64,000 nucleotides of DNA, from NCBI RefSeq assembly GCF_963666665.1, contig NZ_OY762999.1, positions 2,113,501-2,177,500 on the forward strand. The letters are read 5' to 3'. Below, piece after piece: positions 43,353 to 52,145 of the stretch; positions within the stretch are counted from its first letter, which is position 1; each line of letters opens with the position of its first letter. This DNA is from Maridesulfovibrio sp. Lineage in GTDB: Bacteria; Desulfobacterota; Desulfovibrionia; Desulfovibrionales; Desulfovibrionaceae. A model generated the notes under the pieces. It made no database searches. It was not told the origin of the DNA and saw only the letters and a list, made by a program, of their open reading frames with translations. The position numbers and the translations under genes were made by a program.

Positions 43353-45488
43353 CTAGGCGTTACCGCGGACACGGCAATATGTTGTGAGCGGACAATCATC
43401 CTCAGTACCGTCATGGTGAGCTTGAGCATGAGTTCTACAGAGTGCACTGTCGGTATCCGCAAACACATGATCTCTTCCAATTTTCTCAAGTAAATGAGTC
43501 CTTCCAAGCACATCCATTACACTCTCGTTTACGCCGGAAAGAGAGATATCCCTTCCACCGCTTCTGACAGTATCGACAATCAGAGAAAGAGCTTCTTCGC
43601 CGGATGCATCAATATCGTTAATACCGCTGCAAACAAGAATTATATGCTTCAATTTAGGCATATTCATCAGTCGATCGGTAATCTGATCTTCAAGGAAGCT
43701 GGCATTAGCAAAGAACAGGGGACCGCCAAAGCGAACAATCGCAATATGGTCACACTCACGCAGGCCATGAATGCTTGCATCACACAACACCTCGTCCTCT
43801 CCTTTCGACAGGTTTGAAACGCGCGGGCGCATGCTCTTATAGAGGAATACACCAAGCGAAAGGGCCACACCGATCATGATACCCTTATCAAGGTGCGGTG
43901 CAAAGGCAAGAGTTGCAATAAATGAGATAATTGAGATAGCGCCGTCATATTTCTGGGCCTTCCATGCATGGATAAAACCGGAAGCGTTGATCAGCCCGAT
44001 AACAGCCATCATGATAACAGCAGCCAGTACAGCCTGCGGCAGATGGTACAGCAGCGGGGTGAAGAACAACAGGGTGACAGCCACGATGGCGGAGGTGAAT
44101 ACACTTGAAAGTCCGGTTACAGCACCGGCCTGCAGGTTAACTGCGGAACGGGAGAATGAACCGGAAGCAGGATATGCGGAACCGCAAGCACCAAGCATGT
44201 TCGCAAGGCCCTGACCGATAAGTTCCTGGTTGGGGTCAAGTCTCTGACCGGTCTTAGCCGCCATAGCTTTTGCAATGGAAATAGCTTCCATAAAACCGAG
44301 CAGGGAAATGATGACCGCAAAGGGGAGCAGCTTAAGTATAACCTTAAGATCAAGAGTAGGAACCGCAATTGCGGGAAAACCGGAAGGAACGTTTCCGACA
44401 ACAGCACCGCCGCCCATCATTTTCAAAGAGGTGGTATCGAGTAACTTGTTGCCGACTTTTACACGCCAGGTACGTCCGTCTGTGGTTACACCCTGAGGAG
44501 TTTTGCCCTGCACATAAAAAGTTATGGAACCGTCGGCCTGCTCCACACCGTCAAAGAGGATGTGACGCAGGGAAGCACGCAGTTCATGTGACTTATGTTT
44601 AAGAACATTAACCTGATAGTTGACTACGGCAAGGTCATGCTCTGCATCGTAATAGCCGATCTGGTTCTTGTCTGCCTTGGCTTTGTCTTCAAGGGCAGCA
44701 ATTTCAGTACGTTTAACCGCAAGTTCTTCAATACCGGAAACAGACTTGTTGAAGTCAGCGATAAGAGCCTGAACCTCAGTATCCTGAATAGCGGAAACAT
44801 CAACTTTTGCATCATGATTAAAGCCGGTGGCCCATGAAAGAAGAGTAGTTATCACAACCGCGCAAAGCACGTTGGGAATCTTGGGGTTAATCCGTTTAAG
44901 TCCGACCATGATAGCGAAGGCCAGAATACCCATACCTAGAGTAGGTAGATGGGTATAATGCATTGCGCCCTTAATGACCCTCATAATTGTTTCAAAATGA
45001 AGTTCAGCTTTATCCACGTATACGCCGAACATCTTTGAAAGCTGGGAAGAGGCAATGATGATAGCCGCTGCGTTGGTAAAACCGTTAACAACCGGGTGGG
45101 AAAGGAAGTTAACAACCAGACCGAGGCGCAACACGCCAAGCAGGAACTGGAAAATACCAACCAGCAGGGCCAGCAGCAATGCATAAGCGATGTAACCTTC
45201 GCTGCCTGCAGTAGCAAGAGGCTCAAGGGAAGCTGCGGTCATAAGGGAAACAACTGCAACGGGACCGGTAGCGAGCTGTCGGCTGGAGCCGAACAGAGCT
45301 GCGACCATGGGAGGAAGCAGAGAGGCGTAGAGACCGTAGTAAGCAGGCATCCCTGCAAGCTGCGCATACGCCATGGACTGGGGAATAAGAACCAGTGCAA
45401 CGGTCAGACCGGAAATAATATCCGCTCTGAAAGCCGCTCCGCTGTACTTTTTGAACCAGCCCAGAAAAGGAAAAATTCTAGTAAGCAT
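43353..45488 (-). CDS. SulP-family anion transporter with extra loop domain
   Basis: The 711-residue protein is a SulP (SLC26) transporter with a C-terminal STAS domain (about 575-695). Family motifs include IPQSMAYAQLAG, LATGPVAVVSL, GQGLANM and PASGSFSRSAV. A hydrophilic insert of about 145 residues (228-372) with coiled-coil character interrupts the membrane domain. Substrates of the family are sulfate, bicarbonate or other anions. The C-terminus has a His/Cys-rich tail (THAQAHHDG, CPLTTYC). It is the first transport gene of the operon, 13 bases after tetR. Confidence 0.92.
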   Translation of the reverse strand: MLTRIFPFLGWFKKYSGAAFRADIISGLTVALVLIPQSMAYAQLAGMPAYYGLYASLLPPMVAALFGSSRQLATGPVAVVSLMTAASLEPLATAGSEGYIAYALLLALLVGIFQFLLGVLRLGLVVNFLSHPVVNGFTNAAAIIIASSQLSKMFGVYVDKAELHFETIMRVIKGAMHYTHLPTLGMGILAFAIMVGLKRINPKIPNVLCAVVITTLLSWATGFNHDAKVDVSAIQDTEVQALIADFNKSVSGIEELAVKRTEIAALEDKAKADKNQIGYYDAEHDLAVVNYQVNVLKHKSHELRASLRHILFDGVEQADGSITFYVQGKTPQGVTTDGRTWRVKVGNKLLDTTSLKMMGGGAVVGNVPSGFPAIAVPTLDLKVILKLLPFAVIISLLGFMEAISIAKAMAAKTGQRLDPNQELIGQGLANMLGACGSAYPASGSFSRSAVNLQAGAVTGLSSVFTSAIVAVTLLFFTPLLYHLPQAVLAAVIMMAVIGLINASGFIHAWKAQKYDGAISIISFIATLAFAPHLDKGIMIGVALSLGVFLYKSMRPRVSNLSKGEDEVLCDASIHGLRECDHIAIVRFGGPLFFANASFLEDQITDRLMNMPKLKHIILVCSGINDIDASGEEALSLIVDTVRSGGRDISLSGVNESVMDVLGRTHLLEKIGRDHVFADTDSALCRTHAQAHHDGTEDDCPLTTYCRVRGNA

Positions 45489-45501
45489 GAGATAAACACC
45501 C

Positions 45502-46095
45502 CTAGTTAGGTTTCAACATCCTGCGGACGGACCTGATCAATTCGTTGTACAGGGCACCCGCATCATAGAGATTAAAATTCTTGAATCTCACTAAACCATC
45601 GACCATCGTGAATATGATAAGTGCACTCTTTCGCGGGTTAACGTCTCCGATGGAGCCATCATCCAACCCCTTTTGGATAGCCTGCTCAAAAAGGATGACC
45701 AGGCAATTATAGATGGCTTCAAGGTTTTCCCGGAATTCAGGTCGGCTTTCGGCGAACTGATAAAGAAAGTGTCGGTGTAAAAGCAGAAACTGATATTCCA
45801 TCCGTCCAGCAAGAAGAAGGTAAAACGCAACCACCTCTTCCATCATTTCAAGGCCTGTACCCGGGGCATGCTGCTGCATATGAGCCTCGAATTCCTCCAG
45901 TATGCGAGCCTTTGTTGCCTCAAGGATCGTCAACAGGAGATGCTCCTTGTTCTTGAAGTGATAGAAAATGGTACCTTCCGCCGCTCCGGTCATTTTGGAC
46001 AGTTCCTGCATGGAAGTGTCTGCAAATCCCTTATTGGCGAAAAGGATGGTGGCAGCCTCCAGTATTGCCGCCTTCTTTTTGGACATCTTGGTCAT
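45502..46095 (-). CDS. TetR-family regulator
   Basis: The 197-residue protein has a TetR helix-turn-helix at the N-terminus (AATILFANKGFADTSMQEL, EGTIFYHFKNKEHLL) and a helical ligand-binding domain. GAGGAG lies before the ATG. It heads the operon with sulP and the phosphorelay genes, and probably controls it through the palindrome at 46116-46133. Confidence 0.93.
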   Translation of the reverse strand: MTKMSKKKAAILEAATILFANKGFADTSMQELSKMTGAAEGTIFYHFKNKEHLLLTILEATKARILEEFEAHMQQHAPGTGLEMMEEVVAFYLLLAGRMEYQFLLLHRHFLYQFAESRPEFRENLEAIYNCLVILFEQAIQKGLDDGSIGDVNPRKSALIIFTMVDGLVRFKNFNLYDAGALYNELIRSVRRMLKPN

Positions 46096-46115
46096 TGTTT
46101 CTCCTCTTAAAAAAC

Positions 46116-46133
46116 CGACTGAGCACTCAGTCG
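46116..46133. promoter_or_regulatory. Palindromic operator before tetR
   Basis: CGACTGAGCACTCAGTCG has perfect 8-bp arms (CGACTGAG/CTCAGTCG) around a central CA. It lies 20 bases upstream of the tetR start, where a TetR autorepression site is expected. Confidence 0.7.
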
Positions 46134-46293
46134 AATAAAAAATACTCTGAATCGCGGTTCAGTGTCAACCCGTACTTTTTTTCACAAATATGGAACAAAT
46201 AACAACATAAACATTTAATATATATTAAATTATTTACTCTATTTCACTGTAAATTTCTTTGATATTTTTTTCACATATCTCATTTTTCACTCA

Positions 46294-46317
46294 AAAACTG
46301 AGCTACTACTCGGTTTT
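46294..46317. promoter_or_regulatory. Second ACTGAG-type inverted repeat
   Basis: AAAACTGAG and CTCGGTTTT form an imperfect inverted repeat (one mismatch) around six bases. The arms share ACTGAG with the operator at 46116. Confidence 0.45.
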
Positions 46318-46350
46318 AATTGACAAATTATTTGTGATTTTTCAAGAAAA

Positions 46351-46364
46351 ACTGAGTGCGCACT
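46351..46364. promoter_or_regulatory. Third ACTGAG-type site
   Basis: ACTGAGTGCGCACT contains the perfect palindrome AGTGCGCACT and the half-site ACTGAGTG, again like the operator at 46116. Confidence 0.4.
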
Positions 46365-46388
46365 ATAAAAAAATACCCGTTTTGCCTC

Positions 46389-46422
46389 AAAAAAATCCGA
46401 CCCCGCTTTTGCGAGGCCGGAT
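46389..46422 (-). terminator. Second minus-strand terminator
   Basis: The minus strand reads ATCCGGCCTCGC, loop AAAA, GCGGGGTCGGAT and then a T-run. It is about 155 bases past the aminotransferase stop and comes after a first terminator. Confidence 0.75.
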
Positions 46423-46514
46423 GTACTCTTGCTGATATGGCAAATAGACTAAAATGGTAAACCATTATTAATGGGAACCGCTTGAAAATTACTTACTGCA
46501 CCCTTATGATTAAA

Positions 46515-46554
46515 CAAAAAAAAGCCCTGATCCGCTCACACAGGTCAGGGCTTT
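46515..46554 (-). terminator. Terminator of the aminotransferase gene
   Basis: The minus strand has AAAGCCCTGA and TCAGGGCTTT as a stem followed by eight T, 25 bases past the stop at 46579. Confidence 0.85.
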
Positions 46555-46578
46555 CACTTCAAACTTAACTTAACCTAA

Positions 46579-47718
46579 CTACTTAAATCCCTTAAGCACT
46601 CCACCGAGCACCTTAAGATACTCCTCAACCATTTCCGGTTGAATATCTGCCATGTGCCCTACGCGGAAAATTGGGGATTCACCCTGCTCTTCCAGCTCTT
46701 TGTTAATCTTGCCGTATCCCGGATCAAAAAGGTAACCATGCCCGCGCATGAGCTCCTTAACTTCCTTGAGCTTCTCAATGTTCATATGAGAAGGAGTCTT
46801 AAAAGTGGTCAGACTGGGAGAACGATACCCTTCCTGTGCGAAAAGTTCATAGCCGTCCATTGTCTCTGCCCATTTATGAGCAATAGCGCGCATATCTTCA
46901 TGGCGCTTAAATCGTCCTGCCACTGTTTCATCATTAACTATATAGTCCAACTGCACACACATCTGGTTGGCGAGGGTGCCGTTGGGAGTAGTCAGGGTCT
47001 GGTTGATCTTGGCTTTACCTACCTGAGCGATAATGTCAGTGGTGTATCCCCGGTTGGCGACAGACTCAGCCTTCTGCAATGCTTCCTCGCTGATAAAGCC
47101 GATACCGAATCCAGCGGGCAGTCCCAGAGACTTCTGGGTAGAAGTGCAATACATTAGCGGCCTGCATTCATTAATTAAAGAGGGAGCACCGCCAAAAATG
47201 GAAACTCCATCAATAATCGGAGCGGCACCATGAGCGCGAATCATTTCGCAAACCGCAACAACATCGTTGATGACCCCGGTTGAGGTTTCATTGTGAGTGA
47301 AAGTAACCACATCCGGTTTGTGTTCTTTGAGAGCTTCTTCCAATTTTTCCAGACTGATAGCCTGTCCATAAGGGAATTTAAGCTGAACAGCATTCTTGCC
47401 GTTGACCACAGCCAACTGGTGGTAAAGATCACCGAATGCGCCCACGGAAACATTGAGCACCTTCTCGGAATCCGCAACAAGCGAACGGATTGAGGCTTCA
47501 AGAACGTTTGTACCTGATCCATTAAAGATAACCGGGATGTATCCTTCAGGATTTCCGGCAATGATTTTAAGATTGCGCATGATAGGTTCGAACCGTTTGG
47601 GATTCTCTGCATCCCGGTGTCCGAATTCGGGAAGAAGCCCGGCTTTACGCACTTCTTCACGCAAAAGTATGGGGCCGGTTATAAAAAGTTTGAGCTCTGC
47701 AAAATCGTCACCGATCAT
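46579..47718 (-). CDS. Class V aminotransferase (alanine-glyoxylate/serine-pyruvate type)
   Basis: The 379-residue PLP enzyme has FGHRD near the N-terminus, NGSGTNVLEASIRS, THNETSTGV, IIDGVSIFG (Asp that contacts the pyridine N) and STQKSLGLPAG with the PLP Lys. The closest types are alanine-glyoxylate and serine-pyruvate transaminases and archaeal-type small subunits; the exact substrate cannot be told. GAGAGGATC lies before the ATG. It is a single gene, divergent from the FAD/Fe-S oxidoreductase gene. Confidence 0.88.
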   Translation of the reverse strand: MIGDDFAELKLFITGPILLREEVRKAGLLPEFGHRDAENPKRFEPIMRNLKIIAGNPEGYIPVIFNGSGTNVLEASIRSLVADSEKVLNVSVGAFGDLYHQLAVVNGKNAVQLKFPYGQAISLEKLEEALKEHKPDVVTFTHNETSTGVINDVVAVCEMIRAHGAAPIIDGVSIFGGAPSLINECRPLMYCTSTQKSLGLPAGFGIGFISEEALQKAESVANRGYTTDIIAQVGKAKINQTLTTPNGTLANQMCVQLDYIVNDETVAGRFKRHEDMRAIAHKWAETMDGYELFAQEGYRSPSLTTFKTPSHMNIEKLKEVKELMRGHGYLFDPGYGKINKELEEQGESPIFRVGHMADIQPEMVEEYLKVLGGVLKGFK

Positions 47719-48073
47719 TATTAGATCCTCTCTTTTTCAAATTTATTAATTTTTAAGATTTATATTACGAATTTCGAAATGAAGTTTAAGAAACGATCAA
47801 ATGTAAGGAATATGGAGGCAGAAATAATCATTCACTTCCACCTTCTATGTCAAGCATTAACCGCATACAGACCTTTACAATCGGCGGCGCCGCCATTATA
47901 TCTAACGAAGTGCGGCACACGATTATAAGTCTCCCGCTCATCAGCGCTAAAGACGTTTTTAGCCGGACAAGCAAAATCTATCTTGCATTTCTTAATCCTC
48001 TGTATCCTAAATTATTATGCATTAATTCAGAGAGTTAATAGTTTAAGCTTAAATTTTAGAGCTTATAAAAATC

Positions 48074-48091
48074 ACTATTTTGCAAAATAGT
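48074..48091. promoter_or_regulatory. Perfect 18-bp palindrome (operator candidate)
   Basis: ACTATTTTGCAAAATAGT is perfectly symmetric and lies three bases upstream of the -35 box of the next promoter. That position suits an activator or a repressor. Confidence 0.65.
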
Positions 48092-48094
48092 TGC

Positions 48095-48123
48095 TTGATT
48101 TTAACCACAGTGGTCTCTATATT
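48095..48123 (+). promoter_or_regulatory. Promoter of the FAD-FeS oxidoreductase gene
   Basis: TTGATT (48095-48100), a 17-bp spacer and TATATT (48118-48123) form a good sigma-70 promoter. The spacer contains ACCACAGTGGT, an 11-bp inverted repeat that could be a second operator. Transcription would begin near 48130, which rules out a start codon at 48091. Confidence 0.65.
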
Positions 48124-48192
48124 CCCTTTTTTCCTTCACAGGCGGGTGTTCTGCCCTCTGTAAAAACAACAACAATTCACGGTAAGACAATT

Positions 48193-51100
48193 ATGCCTCA
48201 ATTAGGTCCTCATATTTCTATTCCCGCCGAAGCCCTGCTGCAAAGGGTACTCGGTCTTGATCCCTTTGAATTTAAAGGCTGGCCCGAAGATGTGTGCACC
48301 CTCGCGGAAAGCATCGCCGCTGAACTATTCCTTGTGCGCTACAATCCATTCATTGATCCGGAACTTGTCCGCAAATCAGTATCCCGCACCCTGACCCTTG
48401 CCCGCCCGACACTTTCAGGCGAGTACCCGCAACGCTTGACCCGTGCAGTAGAAAATTTCTGGCTCAAGCAGGACGCGGACATGGAATTCCGCGACAGGTT
48501 CGTCGAAAAGATGAAAGAAATCCTGCCCGAACACTGTATCGGCCTTGAGCCGCACACAGTTGTGCAATCCGCAACGGACGCAACCGACCTGCGTATTGAA
48601 CTGCCCATCGCGGTGCTGTTTCCGGAAGATACCGAACAGGTCCGGGCAATTGTACGCCTTGCAAACGAAATGCAATTCGGCTTGATTCCCCGCGGCGGCG
48701 GAACCGGGGCTACAGGGGGTGCTATTCCGGCCCTTGACCGCACGGCAGTGCTTTCCCTTGCCCGCTTCAAGAAAATACTCAGCGTAGACACAGATTCCAT
48801 GACACTTTGTGCGCAGGCCGGTGTCATCACCCTTGATGCCATCAATGCTGCGGACAAGAAAGGAGTTCTGTTCACAGTAGACCCGGCATCCAAAGCCGGA
48901 TCATCCCTCGGCGGGAACATTTCCGAGAACTCCGGCGGCCCCTTTGCCTTTGAATACGGCTGCACCATCGACAACATCATCAGCTATAAAATGGTCATGC
49001 CTAAAGGCGAACTCATTGAAGTACGCCGCAAAGGCCACCCCGGTCACAAGATTTTCGCAAATGAAGATGCCACTTTTGAAATCTTTGATTCCAAAGACCG
49101 CCTCATCGATACTATCGAACTCACAGCCGAAGAGATCCGCAGCACCGGACTCGGTAAGGACGTAACAAATAAATATCTTGGCGGACTGCCCGGTGTGCAG
49201 AAGGAAGGGGTCGACGGAATCATCACAGAATGCTGCTTCGCACTTTATCCCAAGCCGAGCAACTCCCGCGTGCTCTGCCTTGAATTCTTCGGCCGCTCCA
49301 TGCGCAACGCCATGCTGGTTATCAAGGACGTTGTAGCTCTGCGCGACACTATCCGCGAAGAAGGCGACCTTGTTAAAATCTCCGCACTGGAAGAATTCGG
49401 CCCCAAATACGTACAGGCCATCAAGTACGTTAAAAAATCAGAAAAGTACGAAGGTGATCCCATTTCCGTGCTCATCTTGCAGCTGGATTCCGATGATGAA
49501 ACAGCCTTGCAGAGCGCGGTGGATACCATTCTTTCAATTGCCCAGCCCTACGACGGGGTGGACATCTTTGCAGCACGTGATGAAAAAGAAGCGGAGCTTT
49601 TCTGGGAAGACCGCCACAAACTTTCCGCAATTGCAAAGCGTACATCCGGCTTCAAAGTCAACGAAGATATCGTTATCCCTCTTGAAGTTATCCCGGATTT
49701 TTCGGACTTTCTTGAAGACCTGAACCTCATTTACCTTGCCAAAATCTATCGCCGCTCCCTGCTTGCCATCAAGGAGCTGCATGGATTCCCCATTGAGGAA
49801 CCAAAAGTTGAACTGGCTCTTGAAAGAACCACCAACATCCTCAAAGGAAAGATCACCGGCAAGGATATGAGTGATCAGGAACTTGAAAGTCAGGTCTATT
49901 ACCTCTTTCAGGAACTGCGCGACGAATTCCCCAAGCTGGACTCAAAGATCAACAAGATTCTCGCCAAGCTCAAGGAACAACGCATCATCATCGCCAACCA
50001 TATGCATGCCGGAGACGGCAACTGCCACGTGAACATTCCGGTCAACTCCAATGACCCGGACATGCTGCACAGCGCCCATGAAGCGGTCGACGATGTATTC
50101 AAGAAAGTTCTCGAACTTAACGGTGAGGTTTCCGGTGAACACGGAATCGGCATAACCAAGATCGACTACCTTTCCGAGGAGAAAATCGAGGCCATCAAAG
50201 CGTACAAACTTAAGGTGGACCCGCTGAATATTCTCAACCCCGGCAAGCTGACCCGCAGGAATCTTCCTTCTCCGGCATACACATTCTCGTTCAACAGGCT
50301 CATCAACGACCTGAACAAGACAGCCATCAAGGATAAAGAGCACCTGATGGAGCTGCTCCAGAACATCCAGACCTGTACCCGTTGCGGAAAATGCAAACAG
50401 GTCTGCCCCATGTTCTTCCCGCAGGAAGGACTCATGTATCATCCGCGCAACAAGAACATCGCGCTGGGTGCACTCATTGAGGCCATCTACTATTCGCAGG
50501 TCCAGCGCGGTGAACCTTCACCGGATCTCATGACCAGACTCAGAAAGCTAATGGAGCACTGCACAGCCTGCGGACGATGCACCTCTGTCTGCCCGATCAA
50601 AATTGATTCCGCAGGAGCAGCACTTCAAATCCGCTCGTTCCTTGAATATAAAGGCAACAGCGGCCATCCAATTAAAAATGCCGTACTCGGTTTTGTAGCT
50701 AAGGATCCGCAGAGCAGATTACCAAAAGCTGCCAAATTCCTATCCCTGTCCGCAGGATTACAGGCCAAGGCTATCGGAATTATCCCCGGTCACTGGCGCA
50801 GGCGCATGGAATCCCCCATGCTGCACAGCAAGACCCCGGCAATGGATTTCAAAAACCTGGCCGAGACCATCAATCTCGACAAGGGTTCCATGTTTCTGCA
50901 GAACACCCCTGCTCCGGACAGTGTTTACTACTTCCCCGGCTGCGGCGCGTCCCTGTTCTCCAAAGACATCGGTATGGCAACCCTGTACCTGCTGCTAAAA
51001 TCAGGCGTAAACGTGATCATGCCTGCCAAGCACCTTTGCTGCGGTTATCCGTTGCTGGCAAGTGGCTGTGTTGAAGCATACAACACCAACCGCCACCGCA

Positions 51101-51735
51101 ACATCAGCGACATCCAGTACCGCATCGCCAAGGCGTCCATCGCTGGAATGAAAGTTTCAACCATGATCACCGCCTGCGGAACATGCCGCGAATCCCTTGA
51201 ATCATACGAATTCAAGGAGCTTGGCTACGAGATCAAACGCAGTGATGCTGTGCAGTATCTGCTGCAGAATCCGGGCAACCTCAATTTCAACACCGCCAAT
51301 GCGGCTCGAGACATTATCTATCACGCCTCCTGCCACACTGAATGGACTGACGTGAAAAAGAACAAGGCCCCGGAAATTTACCGGAAAGCAGTTGCCGACA
51401 TGCTCGGTGCTGAGGTAACACTCTCTCCCGGTTGCTGCGGCGAATCCGGTCTCGGCTCCATCACCAGCCCTGAAATCTACAACAAGCTGCGCGACCGCAA
51501 AGGCGGACAGCTCAAGAAAGATCTTCAGGGACATGGCAAGGAGACCCCGGTACTGGTGGGCTGCCCGTCCTGCAAAGTCGGTATCAAACGCAACATGGAT
51601 ACCCTGAAAAAACAGAACCGCGTACTTCACACTGTGGAGTACATGGCTGAACTTATCGGCGGACCTAAGTGGCGCAAAGATTTCAAGAAAGAACTTGAAA
51701 GAGCCACCCGTCAGGATGAATTGGTATTAATTTAA
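48193..51735 (+). CDS. FAD- and Fe-S-binding oxidoreductase (D-lactate/glycolate dehydrogenase type)
   Basis: The start at MPQLGPHISIP (48193) gives 1180 residues. The N-terminal half is a FAD-linked oxidase: FAD_binding_4 domain (IPRGGGTGATGGA, SSLGGNISENSGGP) and C-terminal FAD domain (MHAGDGNCHVNIPV, GEHGIG). The second half has two ferredoxin-like motifs (CTRCGKCKQVCP and CTACGRCTSVCP) and a CCG domain pair (HLCCGYPL, CCGESG). It oxidises a 2-hydroxyacid such as D-lactate and passes electrons to the Fe-S part; the exact substrate is inferred. A single long gene replaces the usual two subunits. ruvX follows after two bases. Confidence 0.92.
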   Translation: MPQLGPHISIPAEALLQRVLGLDPFEFKGWPEDVCTLAESIAAELFLVRYNPFIDPELVRKSVSRTLTLARPTLSGEYPQRLTRAVENFWLKQDADMEFRDRFVEKMKEILPEHCIGLEPHTVVQSATDATDLRIELPIAVLFPEDTEQVRAIVRLANEMQFGLIPRGGGTGATGGAIPALDRTAVLSLARFKKILSVDTDSMTLCAQAGVITLDAINAADKKGVLFTVDPASKAGSSLGGNISENSGGPFAFEYGCTIDNIISYKMVMPKGELIEVRRKGHPGHKIFANEDATFEIFDSKDRLIDTIELTAEEIRSTGLGKDVTNKYLGGLPGVQKEGVDGIITECCFALYPKPSNSRVLCLEFFGRSMRNAMLVIKDVVALRDTIREEGDLVKISALEEFGPKYVQAIKYVKKSEKYEGDPISVLILQLDSDDETALQSAVDTILSIAQPYDGVDIFAARDEKEAELFWEDRHKLSAIAKRTSGFKVNEDIVIPLEVIPDFSDFLEDLNLIYLAKIYRRSLLAIKELHGFPIEEPKVELALERTTNILKGKITGKDMSDQELESQVYYLFQELRDEFPKLDSKINKILAKLKEQRIIIANHMHAGDGNCHVNIPVNSNDPDMLHSAHEAVDDVFKKVLELNGEVSGEHGIGITKIDYLSEEKIEAIKAYKLKVDPLNILNPGKLTRRNLPSPAYTFSFNRLINDLNKTAIKDKEHLMELLQNIQTCTRCGKCKQVCPMFFPQEGLMYHPRNKNIALGALIEAIYYSQVQRGEPSPDLMTRLRKLMEHCTACGRCTSVCPIKIDSAGAALQIRSFLEYKGNSGHPIKNAVLGFVAKDPQSRLPKAAKFLSLSAGLQAKAIGIIPGHWRRRMESPMLHSKTPAMDFKNLAETINLDKGSMFLQNTPAPDSVYYFPGCGASLFSKDIGMATLYLLLKSGVNVIMPAKHLCCGYPLLASGCVEAYNTNRHRNISDIQYRIAKASIAGMKVSTMITACGTCRESLESYEFKELGYEIKRSDAVQYLLQNPGNLNFNTANAARDIIYHASCHTEWTDVKKNKAPEIYRKAVADMLGAEVTLSPGCCGESGLGSITSPEIYNKLRDRKGGQLKKDLQGHGKETPVLVGCPSCKVGIKRNMDTLKKQNRVLHTVEYMAELIGGPKWRKDFKKELERATRQDELVLI

Positions 51736-51737
51736 AT

Positions 51738-52145
51738 ATGAAAGCATTAGGCATAGACTTCGGAACAAAACGCGTTGGTCTGGCAATTACTGACCCGGAA
51801 CGGATGTTTGCATTCCCGCTCAAGGTCATGGAACGCACCACCCGTGACGCCATGTTCTCGGAGTTGCTCGAAATTATAGAAAATGAGAAGGTCGGTGACA
51901 TCGTCATCGGCCTTCCCTTATCTCTGGACGGGGAAGACACTTTGACTACCCGTCAGGTCCGCAACTTTGCGGCATCACTGGAAAGGCGGGTTGACTTACC
52001 TATACATCTTGTTGACGAAAGACTCAGCTCAATTGCAGCGGAAGACGAACTCAAGGAGGCCGGACTTTGGGACCGGAAAAGAAAGAAGAATCTGGACAGC
52101 CAGGCAGCGAAAATAATTCTGGAAACATGGCTCGCCCGAGCGTAG
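51738..52145 (+). CDS. ruvX: Putative pre-16S rRNA nuclease / Holliday junction resolvase RuvX (YqgF)
   Basis: The 135-residue protein has the RNase H-like YqgF motifs GIDFGTKRVGLAITD (catalytic Asp), GLPLSLDGED and VDERLSS, with a C-terminal DSQAAKIILETWL. YqgF trims the 5' end of 16S rRNA in E. coli and is also described as a Holliday junction resolvase. It starts two bases after the previous stop, and its end overlaps mltG by 19 bases. Confidence 0.93.
   Translation: MKALGIDFGTKRVGLAITDPERMFAFPLKVMERTTRDAMFSELLEIIENEKVGDIVIGLPLSLDGEDTLTTRQVRNFAASLERRVDLPIHLVDERLSSIAAEDELKEAGLWDRKRKKNLDSQAAKIILETWLARA

Larger units (their letters stand above)
46096..46578. other. Intergenic region upstream of tetR
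   Basis: No protein gene is seen in these 483 bases. The region holds three ACTGAG-type sites (46116-46364), an AT-rich middle part where the tetR-sulP promoter should lie, and two minus-strand terminators (46389-46422 and 46515-46554). The 92 bases between the terminators could encode a small RNA, but no promoter was recognised. Confidence 0.5.
47719..48192. other. Divergent intergenic region, aminotransferase / FAD-FeS oxidoreductase
   Basis: These 474 bases hold a 12-bp GC palindrome GGCGGCGCCGCC (47883-47894), the 18-bp palindrome at 48074, the promoter at 48095-48123 and a leader of about 60 bases. A 63-codon open frame at 47847 has no ribosome site and is not called a gene. Confidence 0.55.

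Noticed and set aside
47847..48038. A 63-codon open frame in the aminotransferase/oxidoreductase intergenic region.
   Set aside because: No ribosome site, no recognisable protein features, and it lies upstream of the mapped-looking promoter; more likely regulatory DNA.
48091..48192. An upstream start for the FAD-FeS oxidoreductase at 48091.
   Set aside because: This start lies inside the operator and promoter elements, and the extra 34 residues do not look like part of the protein.
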